DNA of 64,000 nucleotides. Origin: Nocardia albiluteola (GTDB lineage: Bacteria; Actinomycetota; Actinomycetes; Mycobacteriales; Mycobacteriaceae). Each line of letters starts with the position of its first letter. Position 1 is the stretch's first letter. Of this stretch, positions 34,553 to 43,766 are shown one piece after another. The stretch spans positions 1 through 64,000 of the forward strand of contig NZ_JAHKNI010000011.1 in assembly GCF_018860155.1 (NCBI RefSeq), given 5' to 3'. The position numbers and the translations under genes were made by a program. The notes beneath the pieces were generated by a model. The model saw nothing but the letters and a program-made list of their open reading frames with translations, had not been told where the DNA came from and ran no database searches.

Positions 34553-37003
34553 GTGACCAACAGCATGATTCAGGAGAAGCAGGCGCCCGCAATCCCGGCG
34601 ACGGCCGATCGCGCGGTGCTGTCGCCACGCCGAATCCGCACCGTGCTGACCGGGCTGATGCTCGGCATCTTCCTGGCCGCGCTCGATCAGAACATTGTGA
34701 GCGTGGCGATCGTGCGAATCGCCAACAGCCTGCACGGATTCGATCAGCAGGCCTGGGCGACGACGGCGTACCTGATCACCGCGACGATCACCACCCCGCT
34801 GTACGGCAAGCTGGCCGATATCTACGGGCGTAAGCCGCTGTATCTGACGTCGATCGCGCTGTTCCTGATCGGGTCCGCGGCCTGCGCGTTCGCCACCTCG
34901 ATGTACGAGCTGGCCGGGTTCCGGGCGTTCCAGGGTCTGGGTGCGGGTGGGCTGATGGCGCTGGCGTTCACGATCCTGTCCGATATCGTCCCGCCGCGCG
35001 AGATCGTGCGGTACCAGGGCGGATTCATGGTGGTGTTCGGCGTCGCGACGGTGCTCGGACCGGTCCTGGGCGGCTTCCTGTCCAACTACGACAGGTTGCT
35101 TCTCGTGGACGGCTGGCGGTGGGTATTCCTGGTGAACGTGCCGATCGGGGTGGTCGCGTTCGCGGTGGTCGCGAGGGTACTCAACGTGCCGCACGCGCGC
35201 CAGGACCATCGGATCGACTGGTTCGGCACCATAACGCTCACCGCCTGCGTGGTGCCGCTGCTCATCGTGGCCGAGCAGGGCCGCGAGTGGGGCTGGGGCT
35301 CGCACCGCGCGCTGATCTGCTACGGGATCGGGGCCGCGGGATTCGTGCTGTATCTGATCGCCGAGTTGCTCATGAAGGATGCGGCGCTGATTCCACTGCG
35401 CATGTTCCGCAGCTCGACGTTCAGCGTCTCCATCCTCGGCGGGATGATCGTGGGCGTCGCGATGTTCGGGGTCATCGTCCTGGTGCCGCTGTATTTCCAA
35501 GTGGTGCGCGGCTATTCGCCGACTCGCGCGGGACTGCTGATGCTGCCGCTGGTCGTGGGAATCATGGTCGGCGCGCAGCTGTCCGGGGTGGTCACCAAGC
35601 TCACCGGGCGGTACAAGATCCTGCCGGTGCTCGGCAGTTTCGCCTTCGCCGCCGGTGCGGGGCTGTTCGGCCGCGTCGAATACGACAGTCCGCTCTGGCA
35701 GCCGCTGTTGTATTGCGGGATCATCGGATTCGGTCTCGGTGGCTGCATGCAGACCCTGATCATCGCCGCACAGAACGCCTGCCGCCCCGAGGATCGCGGA
35801 ACCTCCACGGCTACGGCCACATTCGTGCGTCAGATGGGCGGCACGCTCGGGGTGGCGGTCTTCCTGACCATCCTGTTCAATCTCGTCCCTGGACGAATCG
35901 TCGCGGCCTTCGGCGGACATCCGCCGGGCGCGCTCGGCGGTCGCCTCGCCGGACTGCAGCGCGACACCAGCGACATCGCGGCGTTGCCGAAACAGCTCCG
36001 GATTCCGATCCTGACCGGATACACCGATGCGATGCGGGAGGTATTCCTCATCGCCGCCGCCGTCGCGGTGCTGGCGGGGATCGTGCTGTTGTTCATGAAA
36101 GAGATTCCGCTGCAGGATGATCCGGTCGCCGAGCCGATCATGTCCGTGGCCGTTCCGGATGACGCCGCGGAACTGCTGGACGATCCGGAGTCGGCGTCCG
36201 ACCACTTCGACGCGCTGCTCGCCCGCGTGGACGCCGGAACCGAGCACTGTGTCCTGGGCCGGGTCCGCCGCGACGACGGCCAGCCCGTCCCGCACGCCGC
36301 ACTCACCCTGATAGACACACGCGGGCAGCAGGTATCGCGCACGACCGGCGACCCGGACGGCGACTTCCTCATCGCCGCACCGGAACCGGGAAACTACGTG
36401 CTGATCGTCTCCGCGCAGGGCCATCAGCCGAACGCCACCGGAGTAGCGATCGGCTGGATGCCAAGGCAATTGGATGTGCTGCTGCACGGCGCTGGAGAGC
36501 TCTCGGGCGTGATCCGCTCGGCCACGACCGGCGCGCCGGTCCCGGACACCATCGTTACCCTCACCGACGAACAGGGCGAGGTGGTGGGCACGGCGGTCAG
36601 CTCCGTAGACGGCGCCTACCTCTGCCACGGCATCGTCCCGGGCACTTACACCCTGGTCGCCCTCGCGAAACACATGCGTCCCGGCGCCGCCACCCTGACC
36701 GTCCCCGGCGGCCGCATCCTGCACCACGACATCGTCCTGGCTCCCCGCGCGGTCCTCGCGGGATCGGTTCTCGCGGACGATAATCGCCCCGTCCACGACG
36801 CCCAGATCGCGATCCTCGACGCCACCGGCGACCTCACCGCCACCGTCCGCACCGACGACACCGGCCACTATCTGATCCCCGACCTCGCCGACGGCCAGTA
36901 CACCGTCGTCGCCCGCGGCTATCCCCCGGTCACCAGCAGCATCACCGTCGCGGGCGGCGAGGCCACCCACCACGTCCGCGTCGGCTACTGGACCGACGCG
37001 TGA
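34553..37003 (+). CDS. MFS drug-exporter-type transporter fused to carboxypeptidase-regulatory-like repeats
   Basis: The protein has 816 residues from a GTG, with an ATG at 34565 also possible. Residues 30-540 or so are a DHA2 (EmrB/QacA-type) 14-helix transporter: LDQNIVSVAIVRIANSL, GKLADIYGRKPLYLTSIALF, the motif C-like FGVATVLGPVLGGFLS, and GTSTATATFVRQMGG. From about 595 to the end come three beta-sandwich repeats of the carboxypeptidase-regulatory/CnaB type, beginning CVLGRVRRDDGQPVPHA, LSGVIRSATTGAPVPDT and LAGSVLADDNRPVHDA. DHA2 C-termini normally face the cytosol, so the repeats would be intracellular. The exported substrate is unknown. Confidence 0.9.
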   Translation: MTNSMIQEKQAPAIPATADRAVLSPRRIRTVLTGLMLGIFLAALDQNIVSVAIVRIANSLHGFDQQAWATTAYLITATITTPLYGKLADIYGRKPLYLTSIALFLIGSAACAFATSMYELAGFRAFQGLGAGGLMALAFTILSDIVPPREIVRYQGGFMVVFGVATVLGPVLGGFLSNYDRLLLVDGWRWVFLVNVPIGVVAFAVVARVLNVPHARQDHRIDWFGTITLTACVVPLLIVAEQGREWGWGSHRALICYGIGAAGFVLYLIAELLMKDAALIPLRMFRSSTFSVSILGGMIVGVAMFGVIVLVPLYFQVVRGYSPTRAGLLMLPLVVGIMVGAQLSGVVTKLTGRYKILPVLGSFAFAAGAGLFGRVEYDSPLWQPLLYCGIIGFGLGGCMQTLIIAAQNACRPEDRGTSTATATFVRQMGGTLGVAVFLTILFNLVPGRIVAAFGGHPPGALGGRLAGLQRDTSDIAALPKQLRIPILTGYTDAMREVFLIAAAVAVLAGIVLLFMKEIPLQDDPVAEPIMSVAVPDDAAELLDDPESASDHFDALLARVDAGTEHCVLGRVRRDDGQPVPHAALTLIDTRGQQVSRTTGDPDGDFLIAAPEPGNYVLIVSAQGHQPNATGVAIGWMPRQLDVLLHGAGELSGVIRSATTGAPVPDTIVTLTDEQGEVVGTAVSSVDGAYLCHGIVPGTYTLVALAKHMRPGAATLTVPGGRILHHDIVLAPRAVLAGSVLADDNRPVHDAQIAILDATGDLTATVRTDDTGHYLIPDLADGQYTVVARGYPPVTSSITVAGGEATHHVRVGYWTDA

Positions 37004-37066
37004 GCCCGGATCCACGACAATGGGTCGCATCGAAGGCTGACGCCGGAAATTGCTTGCCGGGCAGTC

Positions 37067-38419
37067 CTACCGACGGGGCCGGACGACGATCGCCGCGCGC
37101 CTATACCAGAAATTCGCGGTATTTCCTTGATTGCCCGTGTAGCCCTCGATTTCCGACGCGAACGGCTCGAGCATCGACCTCGATGCGCCCGTGCACAATT
37201 CCTCATCCCAGACCTCACGCACCGCGGGCTCACCGGCCGCCCCGGACCGATCGATCAGCCACGTCAATGTGATGTCCGACCAGCGCAGCTCGCCGAGATC
37301 TTCCGATCCCGGGTCCACAGGAAGGTCGGCATCCACCGGAAGGCTCGCGGGGTCATCGAAAACGGGCTCCACCATTTCCCCGTCTTCATCGAACTCCATG
37401 TCTGCGCTTTCGACGCACTTCCACCCGCCCTCGACGCGCTCCCAGCGCTGACGATAAATCATCATCGAGTACTCGTCCTCCTCGTAGGAGTCCTCGACCT
37501 CCGCGAGCGCCAGCGACGTGTCGTATCCCGCGATGTCGGCCGCCGCGAGCATCAGCCCGGTACGGGCAGCATCGCCGCCCTTGAGCTGATCCCACCCGAA
37601 TCCGTGCTGGGAATACTGATGATCCAGCAGGTAAACGAGTTGATGAGGCGGGCCTATCTCCCGCTGGCGATCGACGGACCACGTCGACAATTCCATCGGT
37701 GTTGTGAAATGCGCGCGTAGCTGCTCGGCCAGTAACGCGGCCGACGGATGTGTGGCGAACGCGGCGGTGTCCGGGCGGGTACGCCCCTTCGCCACGAGGT
37801 TGTAGGTCAACGTGATCCGGAAACCGTCGGTGACGGGCAGCACCTCATGCTCGCAGTCGCCGTAGAACGCGACGAAGGACAGCTCCTCCGGCGAACCCTG
37901 GTCGGTGACCTTCGTGCCCTGCTGCTCGATCACCAACTCACCGCCGGTGAACGCCGAGGGCAGAGTAACCACCAATGTGCCGATCATGCCGTCGGCCTTC
38001 TCCGAATCCTGATGGCGCCGAAAGAATTGTCCCGGCTCATACACCAGCATCGAATGCAGCTCCGCGGACAACTCGCAGTCCGGCGCCAGACCCAGCTCGG
38101 CCCGAAGTGTGTCCAGCATGGGCAGCAACGTCTCGAGCCACCGCCGCTCGTCGACCGTCACCCGGTCGCGCGGAACCTCCCAGGTGTCACGAACATTCGC
38201 GTCCAGGAGGGTTTGCTCCCGCCGACCGTACCGCGCCGGCCGCGCGACCTCGCACAATCGTCGCGCCTGAACCGGCGTCACCGGCAACCGGATCGGCCCC
38301 ACCCCAACCACCTCGATCACCAGGTTCTCCGCCGAGCTCGTCCGGCGCGTAGCAAATGACCCCGCCGCCGGCACCGAACCCATGAGCTCGCTGATCACCC
38401 GTAAAGTCTTGTCCGTCAT
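37067..38419 (-). CDS. 2OG-Fe(II) oxygenase
   Basis: The protein has 450 residues. The prolyl-4-hydroxylase-like jelly-roll core is at about 105-215: YEPGQFFRRHQDSEK supplies the HxD iron ligands, GDCEHEVLPV the distal His, and GFRITLTYNL the Arg that binds 2-oxoglutarate. A long C-terminal acidic region (for example EEDEYSMMIY and EFDEDGEMVEPVF) of unknown function follows. The enzyme should hydroxylate a substrate using O2 and 2-oxoglutarate. The substrate, possibly a protein, is not known. It stands alone, convergent with the transporter gene. Confidence 0.85.
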   Translation of the reverse strand: MTDKTLRVISELMGSVPAAGSFATRRTSSAENLVIEVVGVGPIRLPVTPVQARRLCEVARPARYGRREQTLLDANVRDTWEVPRDRVTVDERRWLETLLPMLDTLRAELGLAPDCELSAELHSMLVYEPGQFFRRHQDSEKADGMIGTLVVTLPSAFTGGELVIEQQGTKVTDQGSPEELSFVAFYGDCEHEVLPVTDGFRITLTYNLVAKGRTRPDTAAFATHPSAALLAEQLRAHFTTPMELSTWSVDRQREIGPPHQLVYLLDHQYSQHGFGWDQLKGGDAARTGLMLAAADIAGYDTSLALAEVEDSYEEDEYSMMIYRQRWERVEGGWKCVESADMEFDEDGEMVEPVFDDPASLPVDADLPVDPGSEDLGELRWSDITLTWLIDRSGAAGEPAVREVWDEELCTGASRSMLEPFASEIEGYTGNQGNTANFWYRRAAIVVRPRR

Positions 38420-38627
38420 GCACTTCTCTCGTGTTCGACAACCTTTGCAGGCATCCTCGCAGGACCCACCGACAATCCGGCCCCGAGGCGTATCGAAGAG
38501 TTTTGACGTCGTGATCTGCGGCGAGCACCGGGTGACCGTAGTCGCCTTCCGCGGTCATGGACACCGGCCTGCCCAGCCGACGCCCGATGCCGCTCGCCGC
38601 CGGGAGGATAGCTTCACCTGGCGCCGG

Positions 38628-38671
38628 ATCTCGGTGAGCGGTTCGCCGATACCGTTGCCGCTCACCGAGAT
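38628..38671 (-). terminator. Hairpin downstream of the MerR gene
   Basis: A perfect 14-bp inverted repeat (ATCTCGGTGAGCGG and its complement, 16-nt loop) starts about 27 bp after the MerR stop codon on the minus strand. There is no T-run. It probably ends the MerR transcript before the oxygenase promoter. Confidence 0.65.
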
Positions 38672-38697
38672 TTGATATCGACTGACCTGGGGCAGGG

Positions 38698-39531
38698 TCA
38701 GATCACCGGGACGATTACCGAGGTTTCGGCCTCGGATTCGGGGACCTGGCTGGGGTCGTTGAGATAGATGTTGAAGTGGTGGGTCGAGAGGTCGTCGGTG
38801 CGGGAGATGCGCAGGCCGTTGTCGTCGATGAAGGCGGCGATCTGGTCGTGGGCCTGTGGGATCACCTGGGCGAAGGGGCCTTTCACGGTGGCCGATACCG
38901 CGCGGCGGGCCGGGAGGTGCAGCGCGATGAGCGGGGACTGGACCTCGGTGCCAGGGGTGGTTTCCACGAAAACCGACTCGTCGACGTCGGATTCGCGGAA
39001 TTCCGCGTCGTGCTCGATGCATCCGCCGGGGCCGATTATCGAGATGTGCTGGCGCTGAAGTTCGGGCATGAAGCGGGCCCAGAGTTCCCCTTCCGCCGCG
39101 TAGTTGGCGAGGGTGCCGCGCAGGGTCACCAGCGTCTGGGCGGGGATATCGATCAGTTTCACGTCGGTCATGGTGTGCTCCAGAGTGTTTCGGTCGAGTA
39201 GGTGCTCGATGAGGGTCAGCCGGTGCCGGGCCGCGGCGGACTCGTCCACCAGCGCCAGGCGCTGCGAGCGCAGCGCCTCGGTGTAGGCGGGGGTGCCGTA
39301 GACGGCGAGCAGGGCTCCGATGGCGGACACGCCGAACCCGACGTCACGCAGCTGCCGGATGCGGCTGGCCTCGCGTAGCTGCCGCGGCGAGTACCAGCGA
39401 TATCCGGTGATGTTGTCGACGACTGCGGGAATCAGCACCCCGCTGGCGTCGTAATGCCGCAGCATGCGCACGCTGATCCTGCTCAGCGAGGAGAAGCGCC
39501 CGATGGACATCAGGTTCGAGGGGTCGGTCAC
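38698..39531 (-). CDS. MerR-family regulator with GyrI-like effector domain
   Basis: The protein has 277 residues from a GTG. The MerR DNA-binding domain is SIGRFSSLSRISVRMLRHYD, then YRWYSPRQLREASRIRQLRD. A coiled-coil linker follows, and then a GyrI-like small-molecule-binding domain (from about 122, for example LIDIPAQTLVTLRGTL and HDQIAAFIDDNGL). The layout matches BmrR/BltR-type multidrug sensors. The next gene upstream is 440 bp away, so its target promoter is uncertain. Confidence 0.9.
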   Translation of the reverse strand: MTDPSNLMSIGRFSSLSRISVRMLRHYDASGVLIPAVVDNITGYRWYSPRQLREASRIRQLRDVGFGVSAIGALLAVYGTPAYTEALRSQRLALVDESAAARHRLTLIEHLLDRNTLEHTMTDVKLIDIPAQTLVTLRGTLANYAAEGELWARFMPELQRQHISIIGPGGCIEHDAEFRESDVDESVFVETTPGTEVQSPLIALHLPARRAVSATVKGPFAQVIPQAHDQIAAFIDDNGLRISRTDDLSTHHFNIYLNDPSQVPESEAETSVIVPVI

Positions 39532-39975
39532 GCCAGTGAGTCTGCGGTCTCACATGGTGTCAGAGTCAAGCGACACACGCGTTCGGGCGAACCCACCCAC
39601 CAAAGTCCGTGCGGCCAACGCATGGTTCGGGCTCGCTCGTCGCGTCCGGACGTCAGCTGGGAATGGGGTCGAAGAAGGAGTAGATGCGGTGGATGGTGTG
39701 GGTGCCCCTGCGCACCGGCGCCCGACGGCGTGACCGGCTCGGTACCGCCGTGCCCGGTCACGCTGTCTCGGTGAAGAATTGCGTGCGGATCTGGGCTGCT
39801 TCCCCAAATGCCACCGGCTCGAACCGGGTGACAGTGCCGACGACCAGCGCAGCACGCAAGTCATATTTCTCCTCGGTTCAATTCGCATAACTATCCGACG
39901 CCGCCCGGTACACGAACACAGACCGACGGGTATCGATGGAGGTAGACGGATCGAACGGCAACAAAGGCGGTTGCG
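39532..39975. other. 444-bp region without an intact gene
   Basis: This separates the leftward MerR gene from the rightward toroid-protein gene. On the minus strand one frame reads convincingly protein-like in pieces (GEAAQIRTQFFTETA then stop, and later HTIHRIYSFFDPIPS then stop), which hints at a decayed small gene, possibly SnoaL-like. No intact start or length supports a live gene. No hairpin or operator was recognised. Confidence 0.4.
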
Positions 39976-41280
39976 GTGCGAATGGATCTGGAGACGAGAA
40001 TCGGTGCGGCGGCGGAGTGGCTGTACCGGAATCAGATGTCCGACGAGCCCGGGGGCACGGGCTGGGGCTGGCTTGCGGACGTGCCACCGAATGCGATGAG
40101 CACGGCGGAGGTCGTGTGCGCGCTACGGGTCTGCGGGCGGGAAATCCCTTGGGCGCAGGAGGTTTCCGAACTGTTGCGCCAGCCGTTGCTGGACGGGGGC
40201 GAGCGCATGGCGCCGATCGATACGTCCTGGCGATTGCGGGCATTGCGCGAACTGGGGGCCCAGGCAGACGACGCCGATGAGGTGGAGCTGCGCGAGTCGT
40301 TACTCGCGGCGCAGGACGCCGACACCGGCGGATGGCCGATGTCGAGCCGGTCGGGGCCCGTGTCGGTCATGGCCACCGCCAACGCGATTGCCGCGCTCGA
40401 TGCGGCCGCATCCTCCGATGAGGATGTGGCACAGGCGATTCTGTGGGGCGCGGGCTGCCTGGTGGCCGCGATACTGGACCACGATCCACGCCCTCGGCCG
40501 CTCTATGAGTCGGCCTATGTGGTGGCCGCGCTGGTCCGGCCCGAGATCGCCGCGATCGGCGGGGAACGCTTCGCCCACGCCCGCGAGCTGGCCGTCTGCC
40601 GCTTACTCGCAGCGTTGCGGCGCGGTGATGCCGGCGTCGCGAAGGAGACGTTCGTCCGGGACGGCGTCGCCGAGAGCTGGCGGCATCTGACGCTGCACAC
40701 CGCGCTCGGCGCGGTCCTGGCCGCCGAGCCCCGGTCGATCGCCGATCCGGCGGTATCACAGGCGCTCACGACCCTGCTCGACCTGCAGGAAACCGATCGC
40801 ATGCACGCCCAGTACGGCGGATTCCGTACCTCACCGGACGGATATGTGACCACCTCTGCCACGGCACAGGCCCTGACGGCAATGACACTCGCCAAGCAGG
40901 GATCGGACGAAATCCCGTCCCCGGCAAGGAATCCGAGAGCTCGAGAACGCTCCCGAACGGCCCACCTGGCCGAACCACACCGGCTGGCCATCGCGGGCGG
41001 CCGCCCGGTGGTCATGAACGCCCACGCCGGTGCCGCCCTGTGGATCTGCGGCGTCGCCGCCGGACTGACCATCGCGGCCATGGCAATCGTCTTCTCCGGC
41101 CACCTCGGCCAGATCGGCAGCCGCGCACTGACCGCATGGGGAATGCTGTTCGTAGCCCTGGGCACCTACGCGGGCATCGGAACCCGATTGCCACGAATAC
41201 CCCGCGGCCAGATCGCCACCACGATATTCGGCACCTACACCGCAGTTGTCCTGCCGCTCATCGCCTTTCTGCTGCGGTGA
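39976..41280 (+). CDS. Prenyltransferase/squalene-cyclase-like alpha/alpha-toroid membrane protein
   Basis: The protein has 434 residues from a GTG (AAAGGCGG upstream), with an ATG 6 bp later as the alternative. The first 320 or so residues are toroid-type helical repeats with QW-like motifs (GTGWGWLADVPPNAMSTAEV, AAQDADTGGWPM, QYGGFRTSPDGYVTTSATAQ). About three transmembrane helices follow (345-365, 378-395, 410-433). The catalytic DXDD motif of squalene-hopene cyclases is absent, so it is probably not a cyclase. The function is unknown. An envelope-bound binding or regulatory role is a guess. Confidence 0.75.
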   Translation: MRMDLETRIGAAAEWLYRNQMSDEPGGTGWGWLADVPPNAMSTAEVVCALRVCGREIPWAQEVSELLRQPLLDGGERMAPIDTSWRLRALRELGAQADDADEVELRESLLAAQDADTGGWPMSSRSGPVSVMATANAIAALDAAASSDEDVAQAILWGAGCLVAAILDHDPRPRPLYESAYVVAALVRPEIAAIGGERFAHARELAVCRLLAALRRGDAGVAKETFVRDGVAESWRHLTLHTALGAVLAAEPRSIADPAVSQALTTLLDLQETDRMHAQYGGFRTSPDGYVTTSATAQALTAMTLAKQGSDEIPSPARNPRARERSRTAHLAEPHRLAIAGGRPVVMNAHAGAALWICGVAAGLTIAAMAIVFSGHLGQIGSRALTAWGMLFVALGTYAGIGTRLPRIPRGQIATTIFGTYTAVVLPLIAFLLR

Positions 41281-41478
41281 ATCGAACGGGTAGCCACCTC
41301 CACGACGCAGTTCCCGGGAATGCGAAAGCCTCGTGCTCGACATCGACGACACAGCTCTGAAAGCTCTGGATAACCATCGTCCACCGACACTCGAAGCTCG
41401 GCTACCGCGTCGCCCTCGAACCAGTCGGCGACACCGCATGATTCGCACCTCCCGCGCAGGGTTGTCGATTCGATGGGT

Positions 41479-42084
41479 CTATCGGGTTGCGATGCGGCTA
41501 TGGGTTGGGGTGCGGCGGGGGTACAGGGCGCTGTGTAGCGGGGGGCCCAGGACGCGGCGCAGCGCGTGCGGTGTCATGGCAGTGACGGGGGCGAGGGGGT
41601 TGAGGTACCTGGTAAAGATCACTCCACCGATCAGAGCGACGGCGGCGGTGGCGCGTTCGGTGGCGTCGGGGCCGCCCAAATATTCAGCAAGTCCGCTGAT
41701 TACCTCGTTCTCCAGGTAGTCGCGCAGGACGCGCATGACGTCTTCGTCTCGGGCTGCCAGCCGGTTCTCGGCGGGATCGGTGGCCTCCCAGCCGTCGACG
41801 ACCGAGCACAGCAGCCGGTCGGCCAAGCCCTCCGCCGGACCGTCCACGACCGCGGCCAGGTTGAGCGTGCGACTGCAGGCCACGCGCATGACCTCGACGA
41901 AAAGGCCTTGTTTGGTACCGAAGTGATAGATGACCGCCGCCGAGTCGACCCCGGCTCGCGCGGCCACCGCGCGCACCGTTGTACGCCGGAAACCGTGACG
42001 CAGGAACAGCTCCTGCGCCGCCTCCGCGATGTGTTCCCGCGTAGGCGGACGGCCCCTCGGGCGACCACGCGATTTATTCAGCAT
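41479..42084 (-). CDS. TetR-family regulator
   Basis: The protein has 201 residues from the ATG at 42084. It starts with an AT-hook-like basic run (RGRPRGRPP), then the TetR domain (EHIAEAAQELFLRHGFRRTT, RAVAARAGVDSAAVIYHFGTK). It is divergent from a three-gene oxidoreductase operon, and an inverted repeat lies in the 72-bp gap. Repression of that operon is the natural inference. Confidence 0.9.
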   Translation of the reverse strand: MLNKSRGRPRGRPPTREHIAEAAQELFLRHGFRRTTVRAVAARAGVDSAAVIYHFGTKQGLFVEVMRVACSRTLNLAAVVDGPAEGLADRLLCSVVDGWEATDPAENRLAARDEDVMRVLRDYLENEVISGLAEYLGGPDATERATAAVALIGGVIFTRYLNPLAPVTAMTPHALRRVLGPPLHSALYPRRTPTHSRIATR

Positions 42085-42100
42085 CGTTGAATTCCACGAC

Positions 42101-42136
42101 TCGTGGGTGCCAGTGTCAAGCACGCCCCACCCACGA
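42101..42136. promoter_or_regulatory. Inverted repeat, probable TetR operator
   Basis: TCGTGGGTG (42101-42109) and CACCCACGA (42128-42136) form a perfect 9-bp inverted repeat in the divergent region between the TetR gene and the NAD(P)-binding protein gene. Confidence 0.65.
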
Positions 42137-42156
42137 AGATCGAAGGAGTCACGCAC

Positions 42157-42849
42157 ATGCTCATCACAGTGTTCGGAGCCACCGGCCCGACCGGCCGCCA
42201 ACTGACCGACCAGGCACTCGCCGCAGGCCACCACGTCACCGCCGTAGCCCGGCGGCCGGAGAAACTCACGCCCCGTCCAGGCCTGACCTTGGCCCGAGCG
42301 GACGTCGCCGATCCCGAAGCCGTCGAGGCTGTGGTCGCCGGCAGCGACGCTGTGCTGTCCGCCCTCGGCGCAGCACCGACCCGGGGACCTGTCGACACAT
42401 ACTCCACCGGTACCGGGCACATTGCGGAGGCGATGCACCGGCAGGGTGTGAAGCGGCTGATCGTGATCAGCTCGAGCGTCCTCGATCCCGGTTGGAGGCC
42501 GAGCAACGCCGTCTTTTTCAACAACGTGTTCGACCCGTACGTGAACCGGGTCCTGGCCCGTACCGCCCACGAGGACATGCGGCGGATGGAGGCCGCAGTC
42601 CGCGCCAGCGAGTTGGACTGGACGATTGTCCGACCCTCCGGTCTTTTCGATCACCCGGACGTGACCGACTACGTGACAGACGAGAACAGCGCCGACGGGG
42701 TGTTCACTGCCCGATCCGACCTCGCCGCAGCCATGCTCGGACAGCTCACGGACGGCCGCTTCACCCGCAAGGCGATAGGTGTCGCGACAACCCAGATCAA
42801 GCCCAATATCGCCAAGCTGATCTGGAGCGAGGCCACCCGGAAGCGGTAG
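42157..42849 (+). CDS. NAD(P)-binding NmrA/SDR-like protein
   Basis: The protein has 230 residues from the ATG at 42157 (GAAGGAG upstream). The Rossmann motif is ITVFGATGPTGRQLTDQAL, and an Arg-rich second strand (VARRPEKL) suggests NADP. Atypical SDR features are RLIVISSSVLDPG and WTIVRPSGLFDHP. It may act as an NADP-dependent reductase or sensor. It is first of three co-oriented genes under the divergent TetR. Confidence 0.88.
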   Translation: MLITVFGATGPTGRQLTDQALAAGHHVTAVARRPEKLTPRPGLTLARADVADPEAVEAVVAGSDAVLSALGAAPTRGPVDTYSTGTGHIAEAMHRQGVKRLIVISSSVLDPGWRPSNAVFFNNVFDPYVNRVLARTAHEDMRRMEAAVRASELDWTIVRPSGLFDHPDVTDYVTDENSADGVFTARSDLAAAMLGQLTDGRFTRKAIGVATTQIKPNIAKLIWSEATRKR

Positions 42850-42916
42850 TAGACCTATGGCGACGCTGTCGGCGGTGAACGCTGAAATTCCTTCCACGAT
42901 AAAAGGATTGAGCACA

Positions 42917-43309
42917 ATGTCTGTGTCGTTGTCGGCCTCGGCCGAGGCCTTCTTGGCCGAGAACCACGCCTGCACGCTGACCACCGTGCGACCCGACGGG
43001 TCGCCCCACGTGGTGCCCGTGCGATTTACCTGGGATCGCACGTCCGGGTTGGCGCGCGTCATGACGATCAAGTCGCGACGCAAGGCTAGGAATATCCTGG
43101 CCGGCCCCGGCGGCCGCGTCGCGATCTGCCAGACGGCAGGTTTTCGGTGGCTGACGCTCGAAGGTCCGGCCGTCGTATCAGATGATCCGCGGCGCATAGC
43201 CGAGGGCGTGCGCCGGTATACCAGCCGCTACTCGTCCCCGCCGCCCAGCCCGCCAGGGCTGGTGGTGATCGAGGTCGCGGTGGACCGGGTCATAAGCCCG
43301 GACAACTGA
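42917..43309 (+). CDS. PPOX-class split-barrel flavin/F420-dependent oxidoreductase
   Basis: The protein has 130 residues from the ATG at 42917. A frame 60 bp longer exists but looks non-coding at its start. The split-barrel motif is ACTLTTVRPDGSPHVVPVRF with FTWD after it, and IKSRRKARNILAG fits the F420- or FMN-binding group common in actinomycetes. It likely reduces a small molecule with F420H2 or binds flavin. Middle gene of the TetR-controlled trio. Confidence 0.85.
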   Translation: MSVSLSASAEAFLAENHACTLTTVRPDGSPHVVPVRFTWDRTSGLARVMTIKSRRKARNILAGPGGRVAICQTAGFRWLTLEGPAVVSDDPRRIAEGVRRYTSRYSSPPPSPPGLVVIEVAVDRVISPDN

Positions 43310-43376
43310 TCCGGGTATCGCGGCCCAGAGCATCCGGGTTACCAATCCCCAATCATCATCAACACAAGGGAACATC

Positions 43377-43766
43377 ATGACGCAACTCGATAGCAACGAC
43401 GACGATCGGCCGGTCACCTTGATCAACGTATTCGAGGTTCCAGCCGACCAGGTCGACGAGGCCATCACCCAATGGCGTATCCGCGCACAGCTCATGGCGA
43501 GTGCTCCCGGATTCCGAGACTCACGACTGCATCGGGCGATCTCTTCGACGGCGCGGTTCCAACTTGTCAACGTTGCGCATTGGGACAGCCAGGCCGATCT
43601 GGAAGCGGCCCAAGCCGACCCCGCGTTTCGAGCTATGGCGGAGAACGCCCAGTTGTCGGTTTCAGCCAACCCGGCAGCTTATGAGGTCGTGGTCGAACTT
43701 CTTAGAAACGACTCGGAGCCGCCGGAATTCGACGGCTCCGAGCTCCCGGAAAATGGGGACCGGTAG
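43377..43766 (+). CDS. Antibiotic-biosynthesis-monooxygenase (ABM) domain protein
   Basis: This is a 129-residue dimeric ferredoxin-like-fold protein: VTLINVFEVPADQVDEAITQ, APGFRDSRLHRAI and NVAHWDSQADLEAAQ match the ABM family (ActVA-Orf6, quinol monooxygenases). An acidic C-terminal tail of about 20 residues is added. ABM proteins oxidise quinols or aromatic substrates without cofactor, or degrade haem. Its neighbours suggest handling of a redox-active small molecule. Confidence 0.88.
   Translation: MTQLDSNDDDRPVTLINVFEVPADQVDEAITQWRIRAQLMASAPGFRDSRLHRAISSTARFQLVNVAHWDSQADLEAAQADPAFRAMAENAQLSVSANPAAYEVVVELLRNDSEPPEFDGSELPENGDR

Noticed and set aside
34043..37030. 995-codon minus-strand open frame opposite the MFS exporter
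   Set aside because: The opposite strand encodes a convincing transporter with known motifs. The antisense product is His/Asp/Arg-rich without any recognisable fold.
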